This document shows, in pieces, positions 52,337 through 60,654 of a stretch of DNA of 64,000 bases (positions are counted from its first letter, which is position 1; each line of letters begins with the position of its first letter). The notes beneath the pieces were generated by a model. It was not told the DNA's origin and made no database searches. It worked only from the letters and a program-made list of their open reading frames with translations. Made by a program: the position numbers and the translations under genes. This stretch comes from Pseudarthrobacter sp. NamE5 (lineage in GTDB: Bacteria > Actinomycetota > Actinomycetes > Actinomycetales > Micrococcaceae). The DNA is taken from NCBI RefSeq assembly GCF_005796225.1, contig NZ_VAHO01000005.1, positions 124,001 through 188,000 on the forward strand, in the 5' to 3' direction.

Positions 52337-54613
52337 TTATGGCGCGGCCACCAGCCCTTCCCAGGCGACATCCCAGTTGTCAGGGAATCCCGGGGCATGC
52401 CGGTCCGGCCCGTTGTCCCAGCCGGCGGCCATCAGTGCGACGGCGGCGAGCAGGCCCCCGTTGCCGGGAAGGTACAGCGGCAGGGACTCGGTCTGGCGGT
52501 TGTGGCCGTTAGGGAGCACAGTGTTCTTCCCGGCATCGAGCAGGAGTGCGTTGACCGCAGCCTCCGGGTCCTCCAGCCGTGTGGCCGTCATGGCCATAAC
52601 GGGGTAGTCCCAGCCCCAGGTGCTGGCCCAGTCCCAGTTGGAGAGGACATCGGCGAGGGTTGCCCGCATGGTGTCTCTGTCGATCAGATCCGTCTGTGGC
52701 AGGACGCCGAGTGCACACAGCATTGAGGGGTGGTCGGTCCGGATGGTGAAGGGTTCCTCCTCAATGGCGGCGTACACGCCGTCGACCACGCGCGGCTTCA
52801 CCAGCCCGTTAGCCACCTCAGTCCAGGCTGCAACGGGCTCGAGGCCCAAGCGCTCCTGCCATTGCGCTGCCACCCGCAGGGCCCATTGCCAGTACGCCAG
52901 CTCGAAGGTGGGATTGGTGACCCTTGCCCGGATGGAGCCGTAGCTCTCCTGCGCCGGAATCAACGGCGGCCCCAGCTCAAATCCGCGTGCTGTACGGTGC
53001 GCGAAGCTGGCCATGAAGTTTGCGGACTCGAAGACGATCTCTGCGAACTCTTCCAGCACTTCCCGGCCCGGGTTGGCACGGTACACGAGTTCGGCCAGGT
53101 GGATGGGATGCGGCTGCTGCCAGATGAGGAAGGTCCCGATGGGGCTCGGGCTCTCCCTCCCGTCCGGGCCCACCTGCTTGGGCCAGCGGACGCCGTCGAA
53201 ACCCTGGGCCTTGGCGGTTTGCCGGGACGGCTCCAGCACTGTTGAATACCAGCGCAGGGAGGGCAGCAGGAGTTCCACGCGGTTCCACAGCGCAAAGTGC
53301 GCGGCGTGCCACCAGTGCATCTCCAGGTGGAAGCGGCCCCGCCAGGAATTGCAGATAAGGCCCGTTTCCTGCGGAGGCAATGACCCGGAGCAGTTGATGG
53401 CCGTCAGGTATTGGGAGAGGACAATCCGGCGTTCCAGCTCCTTCGCGCGGGGATCTTTTTCTGCAACCAGCTCCATGGCACCCCCTGAACGCCAGAAGGT
53501 AGGCCAGTAGTACCGGGATGCGGCGGCAACGGCGCTTCCGGCGGGAAGCTGCTCACCTTCAGGGCGGACGACGGCGGTGCGGCCTTCTGCGCCCTGGCCC
53601 GACGGTGCTGCCGCTGAGGGAATCCTGCTGCCGCCCCGCGGGATACAGTCACCTCCGGCGGGGGAAAAGGCGATGGCCAGGTCCATGACAGCTGCGGCGT
53701 CCTCAGCAGCGGCGGCATCGAGGCTGATAAGCAGCTGGTGCTTTCCCGGCTGTTCCACTCTTAGCCCCTGTCCGGTGATCGCCACTTCGTAGCGGGAGCC
53801 GTCCAACTCGCGGTGTATGGTCCAACAAGCGGCACCGGGGTCCACCGGAGCGGGAGCCGGTTCTCCCAACACGGTGGCGTGGGCGTCCGGGCTGTTCCAG
53901 TCGGCAGCGTCGTGCCAGGCCTCCGAGCCGTACGGAAAGTCCATGCTGATGACGAGGCCTTCCTTGAGGGCAGTTGACTCCACGCGGAGGCCCAGCTCGT
54001 CCCAGTGCGGGTGGCACGAGGTCCTGACTGCGACCGGGTGGCCGGCGAGGGTGAAGCGGCTGGTCACCTCTCCGGTCCACAGATCGAGGACTTGGACGGT
54101 GTCTGTTATGTCAGCCGCAGTGAGTCCGCGCACCGTTCCGGCGTCTGGCAGCCGGAAGCCGATTCGGCCCAGGTCCAGGCGGTGCGGATTCCCGCGCAGC
54201 CAGGTTTCAGCCTGGGAGGTGCCGGTCTCGCGGTCGTTGACGATGTCCCCCGCCATATCGACGTACGGCACGGGTCCCCGGGGCGAGTCGTATAGGACGG
54301 TGGAGTCTTCCAGGTCGTAGGGTTGGGCGGACGGCGTCGCGTGCCACCCCCATTGGGCCTGGGTGCCCAGGAGTGTTCCCGCCGGCAGCCCTTCCCTTGA
54401 ACCGACCGGATAGGCCTCCGGCAGTGACTGGAGCCCGGTGAGGTCCATCGTGAAGGCGAACTCACCGTTGCCCACGGACACGGGGCTTCTGGGATCCAAC
54501 GCCCTTTGGCGGATGTTATGCCTGTGGACGAGGGCTTTCCTGTCGATGCGGCCGCTGTCTGCCAGACCGGTGATTCGAGTGCCCGGACCGCCTGCGGTCG
54601 TCTGGCTCTCCAC
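52337..54613 (-). CDS. glycosidase-like protein of unclear family (six-hairpin fold likely)
   Basis: About 758 residues from a GTG with GGGAGG 9 nt upstream. The first third is beta-rich and reads LVHRHNIRQRALDPRSPVSVGNGEFAFTMD, the kind of N-terminal beta-sandwich that starts GH65/GH95-like enzymes. The C-terminal half is helical with many Trp and acidic residues (NSWRGRFHLEMHWWHAAHFALWNR; WASTWGWDYPVMAMTATRL), as in alpha/alpha-barrel glycosidases; Glu in HLEMHW could be catalytic. No signal peptide, so cytoplasmic. I cannot name the family or substrate. Alone in its transcription unit. Confidence 0.6.
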   Translation of the reverse strand: MESQTTAGGPGTRITGLADSGRIDRKALVHRHNIRQRALDPRSPVSVGNGEFAFTMDLTGLQSLPEAYPVGSREGLPAGTLLGTQAQWGWHATPSAQPYDLEDSTVLYDSPRGPVPYVDMAGDIVNDRETGTSQAETWLRGNPHRLDLGRIGFRLPDAGTVRGLTAADITDTVQVLDLWTGEVTSRFTLAGHPVAVRTSCHPHWDELGLRVESTALKEGLVISMDFPYGSEAWHDAADWNSPDAHATVLGEPAPAPVDPGAACWTIHRELDGSRYEVAITGQGLRVEQPGKHQLLISLDAAAAEDAAAVMDLAIAFSPAGGDCIPRGGSRIPSAAAPSGQGAEGRTAVVRPEGEQLPAGSAVAAASRYYWPTFWRSGGAMELVAEKDPRAKELERRIVLSQYLTAINCSGSLPPQETGLICNSWRGRFHLEMHWWHAAHFALWNRVELLLPSLRWYSTVLEPSRQTAKAQGFDGVRWPKQVGPDGRESPSPIGTFLIWQQPHPIHLAELVYRANPGREVLEEFAEIVFESANFMASFAHRTARGFELGPPLIPAQESYGSIRARVTNPTFELAYWQWALRVAAQWQERLGLEPVAAWTEVANGLVKPRVVDGVYAAIEEEPFTIRTDHPSMLCALGVLPQTDLIDRDTMRATLADVLSNWDWASTWGWDYPVMAMTATRLEDPEAAVNALLLDAGKNTVLPNGHNRQTESLPLYLPGNGGLLAAVALMAAGWDNGPDRHAPGFPDNWDVAWEGLVAAP

Positions 54614-54782
54614 GGTGCATGCCCTCCCGAGTTCTTGTGGTGACACGGGAGCAAACATCATCAGAAACCGCTTTCCCCGCCGGGCTCAATAGTGGTTGCC
54701 GTGCCGGCCGCTTGTCAACCCTCACCGTTCCGCGGTGACCGTGCGAGGCGGACATCCCGGCACCGATGCCGGCCAGTCCGGT

Positions 54783-55553
54783 CTACTGCCCGGCGTCGAG
54801 GTACTGGTCTGCCCAGGCCGCGATGATCCGAGCGGCCCGCGCGGCCTGGCCCTTGCCGGTCAGGAGATGGTCGCTTCCCTCGAGGGACACGAAGTTCCGC
54901 GGGTGGCGTGCTGTCTGGAAGATGGTGCTGGCGTTCTCGATCCCCACCGTGTTGTCCGTGGGGGAGTGGAGCACCATGAGCGGCTTATGGAGCTGCCTGA
55001 TGCAGTCGGTCAGGTCGGCGTTCTCCAGGTCCTCCACAAAGTGCCGGCGGATCTCCACGCGTTTCCCGCCAAGGTCCACTTCGGCGCTGCCCTCGCTGAG
55101 GATCTTGTCCAGTGCGGCGTCGAAGACATGGGCCACGTGCTTCGGCGAGAACGGAGCACCAACGGTAGCGACGGCGTCGAGCTCGGGGATCTCCCGGGCA
55201 GCAGCCAGCACCGCCGCACCGCCGAACGAATGGCCCACCAGCAGGGAAATCTGCTTCCCCTCGCTGCGCATGAACTCCGCGGCCTTGACGGTGTCCGCCA
55301 CCTTGTGGCTGAACGAACCCGCCGACCATTCGCCCGCGGAGCCGCCCAGGCCCAGGTTGTCGAAGCGGAGCATCCCCACGCCGCTGTCCGCAAGTGCCTT
55401 GCACATCCGGGAAGCCGACGGGCTGTCCTTGCCCAGGGTGAAGCCATGGGAAAAGACTCCCCAACCCTTCACCGGACCTTCGGGAACATCGATGATGCCG
55501 GAGAGCATCTCGCCGGTGGAGCCTTCGAAACTGACCTTTTCGGAGTGGGACAC
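54783..55553 (-). CDS. alpha/beta hydrolase
   Basis: A 256-residue serine hydrolase. Nucleophile elbow GHSFGGAAV near residue 110, oxyanion region FSHGFTLGKDSP, catalytic Asp at HSPTDNTVG, and His in EGSDHLL. The sequence is closest in pattern to the hydrolase half of fused hydrolase-OsmC proteins, but no OsmC domain follows. GTG start with AAGGGGA upstream. The frame extends 59 codons further upstream across the sdh terminator and this was rejected. Substrate unknown. Confidence 0.85.
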   Translation of the reverse strand: MSHSEKVSFEGSTGEMLSGIIDVPEGPVKGWGVFSHGFTLGKDSPSASRMCKALADSGVGMLRFDNLGLGGSAGEWSAGSFSHKVADTVKAAEFMRSEGKQISLLVGHSFGGAAVLAAAREIPELDAVATVGAPFSPKHVAHVFDAALDKILSEGSAEVDLGGKRVEIRRHFVEDLENADLTDCIRQLHKPLMVLHSPTDNTVGIENASTIFQTARHPRNFVSLEGSDHLLTGKGQAARAARIIAAWADQYLDAGQ

Positions 55554-55600
55554 TTCGTCCCCTTTCGTTCGTTGCCGGTGCGTGACTGACTGCTGAAACA

Positions 55601-55642
55601 ACGACGGCGCCGCCCCCCTCGTGTGGGGGACGGCGCCGTCGT
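55601..55642 (-). terminator. terminator of the sdh operon
   Basis: Arms ACGACGGCGCCG...CCCCC and GGGGG..CGGCGCCGTCGT with one mismatch and a short loop, 16 bp after the sdhB stop. Confidence 0.85.
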
Positions 55643-55657
55643 CCGCTTGGTCCTTTG

Positions 55658-56440
55658 TCAGATCTTGCGGGAAAGGATTGCCTGCTTGACTTCCTGGATG
55701 GCCTGGGTCACCTGGATGCCGCGGGGGCATGCTTCAGAGCAGTTGAAGGTGGTGCGGCAGCGCCACACGCCTTCCTTGTCGTTGAGGATTTCAAGGCGCA
55801 TGTCGCCCGCGTCATCCCGGGAATCGAAAATGAAGCGGTGCGCGTTGACGATCGCCGCGGGGCCGAAGTACTGGCCGTCGGTCCAGAACACCGGGCAGGA
55901 GGACGTGCACGCGGCGCACAGGATGCACTTGGTGGTGTCATCGAAGCGCTCACGGTCTTCGGCGGACTGCAGGCGTTCCCGGGTGGGCTCGTGGCCCTTG
56001 TTGATGAGGAACGGCATGACCTCGCGGTAGGACTGGAAGAACGGTTCCATGTCCACAATGAGGTCCTTTTCCACCGGCAGGCCCTTGATGGGCTCAACCG
56101 TGATGGGCTTGGACGTGTCCAGGTCCTTCAGCAGGGTCTTGCAGGCGAGGCGGTTGCGGCCGTTGATGCGCATGGCATCCGATCCGCACACGCCGTGGCC
56201 GCAGGAGCGGCGGAAGGACAGGCTGCCGTCGGTCTCCCACTTGACCTTGTGCAGGGCATCCAGGACGCGGTCAGTGCCGTACATGGTGAGGTGGAAATCA
56301 TCCCAGGTGGCATCTTCGGAGACCTCCGGGTTGTACCGGCGGACGCGCATGTGCACATCGAACGTGGGGATCTCGCCGCCCCCGCCGACGCCGGCAGGCA
56401 GTTCAACCTTTGAGGCTGGCTCAGCGATTTCAGCGGTCAT
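55658..56440 (-). CDS. sdhB: succinate dehydrogenase iron-sulfur subunit
   Basis: A 260-residue subunit. The N-terminal ferredoxin domain has the 2Fe-2S cysteines in SFRRSCGHGVCGSDAMRINGRNRLACKT. The C-terminal domain has the 4Fe-4S/3Fe-4S cysteines in CILCAACTSSCPVFW and NCSEACPRGIQVTQAI. Moves electrons from SdhA to quinone in the membrane. Only 1 nt separates it from sdhA. Last gene of sdhCDAB; terminator follows. Confidence 0.97.
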   Translation of the reverse strand: MTAEIAEPASKVELPAGVGGGGEIPTFDVHMRVRRYNPEVSEDATWDDFHLTMYGTDRVLDALHKVKWETDGSLSFRRSCGHGVCGSDAMRINGRNRLACKTLLKDLDTSKPITVEPIKGLPVEKDLIVDMEPFFQSYREVMPFLINKGHEPTRERLQSAEDRERFDDTTKCILCAACTSSCPVFWTDGQYFGPAAIVNAHRFIFDSRDDAGDMRLEILNDKEGVWRCRTTFNCSEACPRGIQVTQAIQEVKQAILSRKI

Positions 56441-56441
56441 C

Positions 56442-58238
56442 TTAGTACTTCCTCACCATCGGCTCGTAGCGGGTAAAGACCACAGGCTTGGTGTCCAGCC
56501 GGATGCCGGCAATTGATTCTGCCGATCCCGCGGGAGCCTCGTCGTCCTTGTACGCCATGGAGTGCTTCATGAATTTCTCGTCGTTGCGCTCGGGGAAGTC
56601 CTCGCGGAAGTGTCCGCCGCGGGATTCCTCGCGGTACAGGGCTGCCACGGTCATCACCTTGGCCAGCTCCAGCAGGAAGCCGAGTTCAACGGCCTCGAGC
56701 AGGTCCAGGTTGAAGCGCTTGCCCTTGTCCTGGACATTGATCCGCTTGTACCGCTCCTCAAAGGAGGCGATATCACTCAGGACCTGGTTCAGTGTCTCGG
56801 CCGTGCGGAACACCTGCATGTTGGCGTCCATGGTGTCCTGCAGCTCCTTGCGGATAACAGCCACCTTTTCGTCGCCGGTGCCGTTGCGGGCGATGTCCAG
56901 CAGCTCCGTGGTGTAGGCCACCGGATTTTCCGGCAACTCCACGAACTGGGCAGCCTTGGCATACTCCGCAGCAGCGATACCGGCGCGCTTGCCGAACACG
57001 TTGATGTCCAGCAGCGAGTTGGTGCCCAGGCGGTTGGAGCCGTGCACAGATACACACGCGACCTCGCCGGCTGCGTACAGCCCGGGGACCACGGTGTCGT
57101 TGTCCTGCAGGACCTCAGTGTTGATGTTGGTGGGAATGCCGCCCATGGCGTAGTGCGCCGTCGGGAACACGGGAACGGGTTCCGTGTAGGGCTCAACACC
57201 CAGGTAGGTGCGGGCGAACTCGGTGATGTCCGGCAGCTTGGCGTCAATGTGGGCCGGTTCAAGGTGGGTCAGGTCCAGGAGGACGTAGTCCTTGTTCGGG
57301 CCGCAGCCGCGGCCTTCGCGGACTTCGTTGGCCATGGAGCGGGCCACGATGTCTCGGGGAGCCAGGTCCTTGATGGTGGGGGCGTAGCGCTCCATGAAGC
57401 GCTCACCCTCTGAGTTGCGGAGGATGGCGCCCTCGCCACGGGCGGCCTCGGAAAGGAGGATGCCCAGGCCGGCAAGGCCGGTCGGGTGGAACTGGAAGAA
57501 TTCCATGTCCTCCAGGGGGATGCCGCGGCGGAAGGCGATGCCCATGCCGTCGCCGGTCAGGGTGTGTGCGTTGGAGGTGGTCTTGAAGACCTTGCCGGCA
57601 CCGCCCGAGGCGAACACCACGGACTTCGCCTGGAAGACGTGCAGTTCACCCGAGGCGAGGTCGTAGGAGACGACGCCGGCCACGCGCTTCTGCATGTACG
57701 GCGTGCCGTCCTCGCGGAGCGCTTCCTCTTCAACGGTCAGCAGGTCAAGGACGTAGTACTCGTTGTAGAACTCAACGTTGTGCTTGACGCAGTTTTGGTA
57801 GAGCGTCTGCAGGATCATGTGGCCGGTGCGGTCGGCTGCATAGCAGGCACGGCGGACCGGAGCCTTGCCGTGGTCGCGGGTGTGCCCGCCGAAGCGGCGC
57901 TGGTCGATGCGGCCTTCCGGCGTGCGGTTGAACGGCAGGCCCATCTTTTCGAGGTCCAGCACGGCATCAATGGCTTCCTTCGCCATCACTTCAGCCGCAT
58001 CCTGGTCCACCAGGTAATCGCCGCCCTTGACGGTGTCGAAGGTGTGCCACTCCCAGTTGTCTTCCTCGACGTTGGCAAGTGCTGCACACATGCCACCCTG
58101 CGCAGCACCTGTGTGCGAGCGGGTGGGGTAGAGCTTGGTCAGTACTGCTGTGCGCGCGCGCTGACCGGATTCGATCGCGGCGCGCATGCCAGCGCCACCG
58201 GCACCGACGATGACGACGTCGTACTTATGGACCTGCAT
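56442..58238 (-). CDS. sdhA: succinate dehydrogenase flavoprotein subunit
   Basis: A 598-residue FAD subunit. FAD site VVIVGAGGAGMRAAIESGQ, the covalent-flavin His in PTRSHTGAAQGGM, substrate region FHPTGLAGLGILLSEAARGEGAIL, catalytic Arg in ERYAPTIKDLAPRDIVARSM, and VHGSNRLGTNSLLDINVFGKRAG near the C-terminal half. ATG at 58236-58238. A GC-rich hairpin lies between sdhD and sdhA. Confidence 0.97.
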   Translation of the reverse strand: MQVHKYDVVIVGAGGAGMRAAIESGQRARTAVLTKLYPTRSHTGAAQGGMCAALANVEEDNWEWHTFDTVKGGDYLVDQDAAEVMAKEAIDAVLDLEKMGLPFNRTPEGRIDQRRFGGHTRDHGKAPVRRACYAADRTGHMILQTLYQNCVKHNVEFYNEYYVLDLLTVEEEALREDGTPYMQKRVAGVVSYDLASGELHVFQAKSVVFASGGAGKVFKTTSNAHTLTGDGMGIAFRRGIPLEDMEFFQFHPTGLAGLGILLSEAARGEGAILRNSEGERFMERYAPTIKDLAPRDIVARSMANEVREGRGCGPNKDYVLLDLTHLEPAHIDAKLPDITEFARTYLGVEPYTEPVPVFPTAHYAMGGIPTNINTEVLQDNDTVVPGLYAAGEVACVSVHGSNRLGTNSLLDINVFGKRAGIAAAEYAKAAQFVELPENPVAYTTELLDIARNGTGDEKVAVIRKELQDTMDANMQVFRTAETLNQVLSDIASFEERYKRINVQDKGKRFNLDLLEAVELGFLLELAKVMTVAALYREESRGGHFREDFPERNDEKFMKHSMAYKDDEAPAGSAESIAGIRLDTKPVVFTRYEPMVRKY

Positions 58239-58305
58239 ACCAGATGCTCTTTCTCTCAAAATTCGCTATAAAACAACGGGCCGGCGTTGCCTGCTCCGCA
58301 AAACA

Positions 58306-58330
58306 GGGCCCGCGGAGAACCCGCGGGCCC
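58306..58330 (-). other. GC-rich hairpin inside the sdh operon
   Basis: GGGCCCGCGG (58306-58315) pairs with CCGCGGGCCC (58321-58330) around a 5-nt loop, in the 107-bp gap between sdhD and sdhA. Without a T-run it is more likely an RNA processing or stability element than a terminator. Confidence 0.5.
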
Positions 58331-58345
58331 GGGATGGCTCTGCGG

Positions 58346-58807
58346 CTAGGCAGGGCAGAACCCGCCAGGCAGGGGGACGCCGTTAACCACGGGGCACGGG
58401 TCGAAGGTGAAGATCACCAGGGTGCCCAGGACAATGATGACGACGGTGGCCGAGTAGAGGACCGTCTTCAGCCAGCGGCGGGTCGAGTCCTTTTCGGCGT
58501 AATCGTTGATGATGGTCCGCACGCCATTGGTTCCGTGCAGCATGGCCAGCCACAGCATGGTGAGATCCCAGACCTGCCAGAACGGATCGGCCCACTTGCC
58601 GGCCACGAATCCGAAATCAATGGCGTGGATGCCTTCACCCACCATGAGGTTCACAAAGAGGTGCCCGAAGATGAGGACCACCAGGACCACGCCGGACAGC
58701 CGCATGAACAGCCAGGCAATCATCTCGAAATTTCCCCTGCTGCCGCCATGCCGGCGGTACTGGGGGGCGATCCGCCCGCTGCGGGGGCTCTCAATCGTTG
58801 CAGTCAT
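58346..58807 (-). CDS. sdhD: succinate dehydrogenase membrane subunit
   Basis: A 153-residue membrane anchor with three helices: residues 28-55 (WLFMRLSGVVLVVLIFGHLFVNL), 78-100 and 110-135. The first helix His (GHLFVN) and the HGTNGVRTIINDY region provide haem and quinone contacts. In one operon with sdhC (3 bp apart). Confidence 0.92.
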   Translation of the reverse strand: MTATIESPRSGRIAPQYRRHGGSRGNFEMIAWLFMRLSGVVLVVLIFGHLFVNLMVGEGIHAIDFGFVAGKWADPFWQVWDLTMLWLAMLHGTNGVRTIINDYAEKDSTRRWLKTVLYSATVVIIVLGTLVIFTFDPCPVVNGVPLPGGFCPA

Positions 58808-58810
58808 GGC

Positions 58811-59191
58811 TTAGTGGCCTCCGAGGGCAAGGGACAGGTGGCGGATGGAGAATGCGACCATGGTGACAAGCCAGAGACCCATGACGGCCCACAGCATCTG
58901 CCGCTGGTACTTGGCGCCCTTCTTCCAGAAGTCGACCGCGATGATCCGCAGGCCGTTGAAGGCGTGGAAAACAATCGCGGCAACAAGGCCGGTCTCGCCC
59001 AGGGCCATCAGGGGATTCTTGTAGGCACCGATCACGGCGGTGTAGGCCTCAGGTGACACACGCACCAAGGAGGTGTCCAGGACGTGGACCAACAAGAAGA
59101 AAAAGATCACTACACCGGTAATGCGGTGTCCTACCCAGGACCACATGCCTTCACGGCCGCGGTACAAGGTGCCAGCTGGTTTTGTCGGCAC
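58811..59191 (-). CDS. sdhC: succinate dehydrogenase cytochrome b556 subunit
   Basis: A 126-residue anchor with three helices. Start GTG at 59189-59191 with GGGAGG 7 nt upstream; the frame is open further up without a ribosome-binding site. Features: LYRGREGMWSWVGHRITGVVIFFFLLVHVLD, with the haem His in GHRITG and VHVLD, and FHAFNGLRIIAVDFW. First gene of sdhCDAB. Confidence 0.92.
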   Translation of the reverse strand: MPTKPAGTLYRGREGMWSWVGHRITGVVIFFFLLVHVLDTSLVRVSPEAYTAVIGAYKNPLMALGETGLVAAIVFHAFNGLRIIAVDFWKKGAKYQRQMLWAVMGLWLVTMVAFSIRHLSLALGGH

Positions 59192-59473
59192 TGATAAACC
59201 TCCCTGCAACACAGCGGCGCTGGCATGAGATCCACGCGGGGGGAACGCCTGCTGCGAGAGCACTCGTAGCTCAGGCCTAAATCTAGGCTCAGCTAACAGC
59301 TTATTCAATTTAGGAGCGCCTTGGTGGCCAGCAGTGGCGCGGATTTCGAGAAAATATGAGACAAAGGACACACTGCCGGCCGGTGCGTGTGAGATGGATA
59401 CCGTGACGGGCCGAAGCAGGGCCGGCAGCGTCCGCCGGAAGGCGCCGTGCCTGTTCCGCTAAAGTAGGCGGTG
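59192..59473. other. divergent promoter region of sdhC and the guanylyltransferase gene
   Basis: A 282-bp gap. On the plus strand TAAAGT at 59460-59465 is a -10 box for the guanylyltransferase gene, five bases before GTG 59471 and eight before ATG 59474. The sdhC promoter is not clear; an AT-rich stretch near 59295-59312 is the best candidate. No gene seen. Confidence 0.4.
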
Positions 59474-60607
59474 ATGAGTACAGACAAAGTGACAAGCCCC
59501 GCATCACCCCTTGAGCGCTTCATTGCGGTGATCCCGGCAGGCGGCGTGGGGACCCGCCTCTGGCCCCTGTCACGCGCCGCAGCTCCCAAATTCCTCCACG
59601 ACCTCACCGGATCGGGCAGCACACTGCTGCGCGCCACGTACGACCGGCTGCACCCGCTGGCCGGCAGCAGGATGCTGGTGGTTACCGGGAAAGCCCACCG
59701 GGAAGCAGTGTGCCGGCAGTTGCCGGAGATCCACGACGCAGACCTGGTCCTGGAATCGGAACCGAAGGATTCTGCCGCTGCGATCGGCCTTGCTGCGGCA
59801 ATCCTGCACGAACGCGATCCCGACACCATCATGGGTTCCTTTGCCGCCGACCAGGTGATCAGCCCGGACAGCCTTTTCCAACAGGCAGTCGGCGAGGCAA
59901 TCCATACTGCAGCCGCCGGAAAGATCGTGACCATCGGCATCAAGCCGACCCATCCCTCCACCGGCTTCGGCTACATCCGCTCCGGACAGGACCTCCATAT
60001 CGAGGGCGCCCCCAGCGCACAGGACGTGGTGGAGTTCGTGGAAAAGCCGGACGAGGAAGTGGCCCAGCAGTACGTGGACAGCGGCAACTACGTGTGGAAC
60101 GCCGGCATGTTCGTCGCTCCTGTCTCCCTGCTGCTCAAGCACCTGGAAGCCAACCAGCCCGAGCTGTTCCTGGGCCTGCAGGAGATCGCGCGCGCCTGGG
60201 ACACCCCTGACCGTGATGAAGTGACGGGCCGCGTCTGGCCCGGACTGCCGAAGATTGCCATCGATTACGCGGTGGCCGAGCCTGCCGCCGAAGCCGGGGA
60301 CGTCGCCGTCGTGCCTGGTTCCTTCCGGTGGGACGACGTCGGGGACTTCGCCTCCGTGGGTCGCCTCAACAGCGCCAAGGAAGTTGATGATGTCACGGTG
60401 CTGGGCGAAGGCGCGCGTGTGTTCACGGAGAAATCCAGCGGCGTGGTGGTCAGCGACACCAAGCGCGTTATTGCCCTCATCGGCATCGAGGACGTTGTCA
60501 TCGTGGACACCCCGGATGCGCTCCTGGTAACCACCATGGCGAACTCGCAGCGGGTCAAGGCAGCCGTGGATGCCCTCAAGGCGAGCGGGGATACCGACGT
60601 CCTCTGA
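59474..60607 (+). CDS. manC: mannose-1-phosphate guanylyltransferase
   Basis: A 377-residue nucleotidyltransferase that makes GDP-mannose. Motifs: AVIPAGGVGTRLWPLSR (nucleotide loop), PKFLHDLTGSGSTLL, GSFAADQVI with the metal Asp, PSTGFGYIRSG, VEFVEKPDEEVAQQYV, and YVWNAGMFV. It lacks the C-terminal isomerase domain of bifunctional enzymes. GDP-mannose may feed the mannosyltransferase-like gene at 8282. The start codon may be GTG 59471, since the promoter leaves no leader. Confidence 0.92.
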   Translation: MSTDKVTSPASPLERFIAVIPAGGVGTRLWPLSRAAAPKFLHDLTGSGSTLLRATYDRLHPLAGSRMLVVTGKAHREAVCRQLPEIHDADLVLESEPKDSAAAIGLAAAILHERDPDTIMGSFAADQVISPDSLFQQAVGEAIHTAAAGKIVTIGIKPTHPSTGFGYIRSGQDLHIEGAPSAQDVVEFVEKPDEEVAQQYVDSGNYVWNAGMFVAPVSLLLKHLEANQPELFLGLQEIARAWDTPDRDEVTGRVWPGLPKIAIDYAVAEPAAEAGDVAVVPGSFRWDDVGDFASVGRLNSAKEVDDVTVLGEGARVFTEKSSGVVVSDTKRVIALIGIEDVVIVDTPDALLVTTMANSQRVKAAVDALKASGDTDVL

Positions 60608-60654
60608 AGTAACGCGATCGCCGCTAATCCCATCACCCTCGCTAGAGTGAAGCA

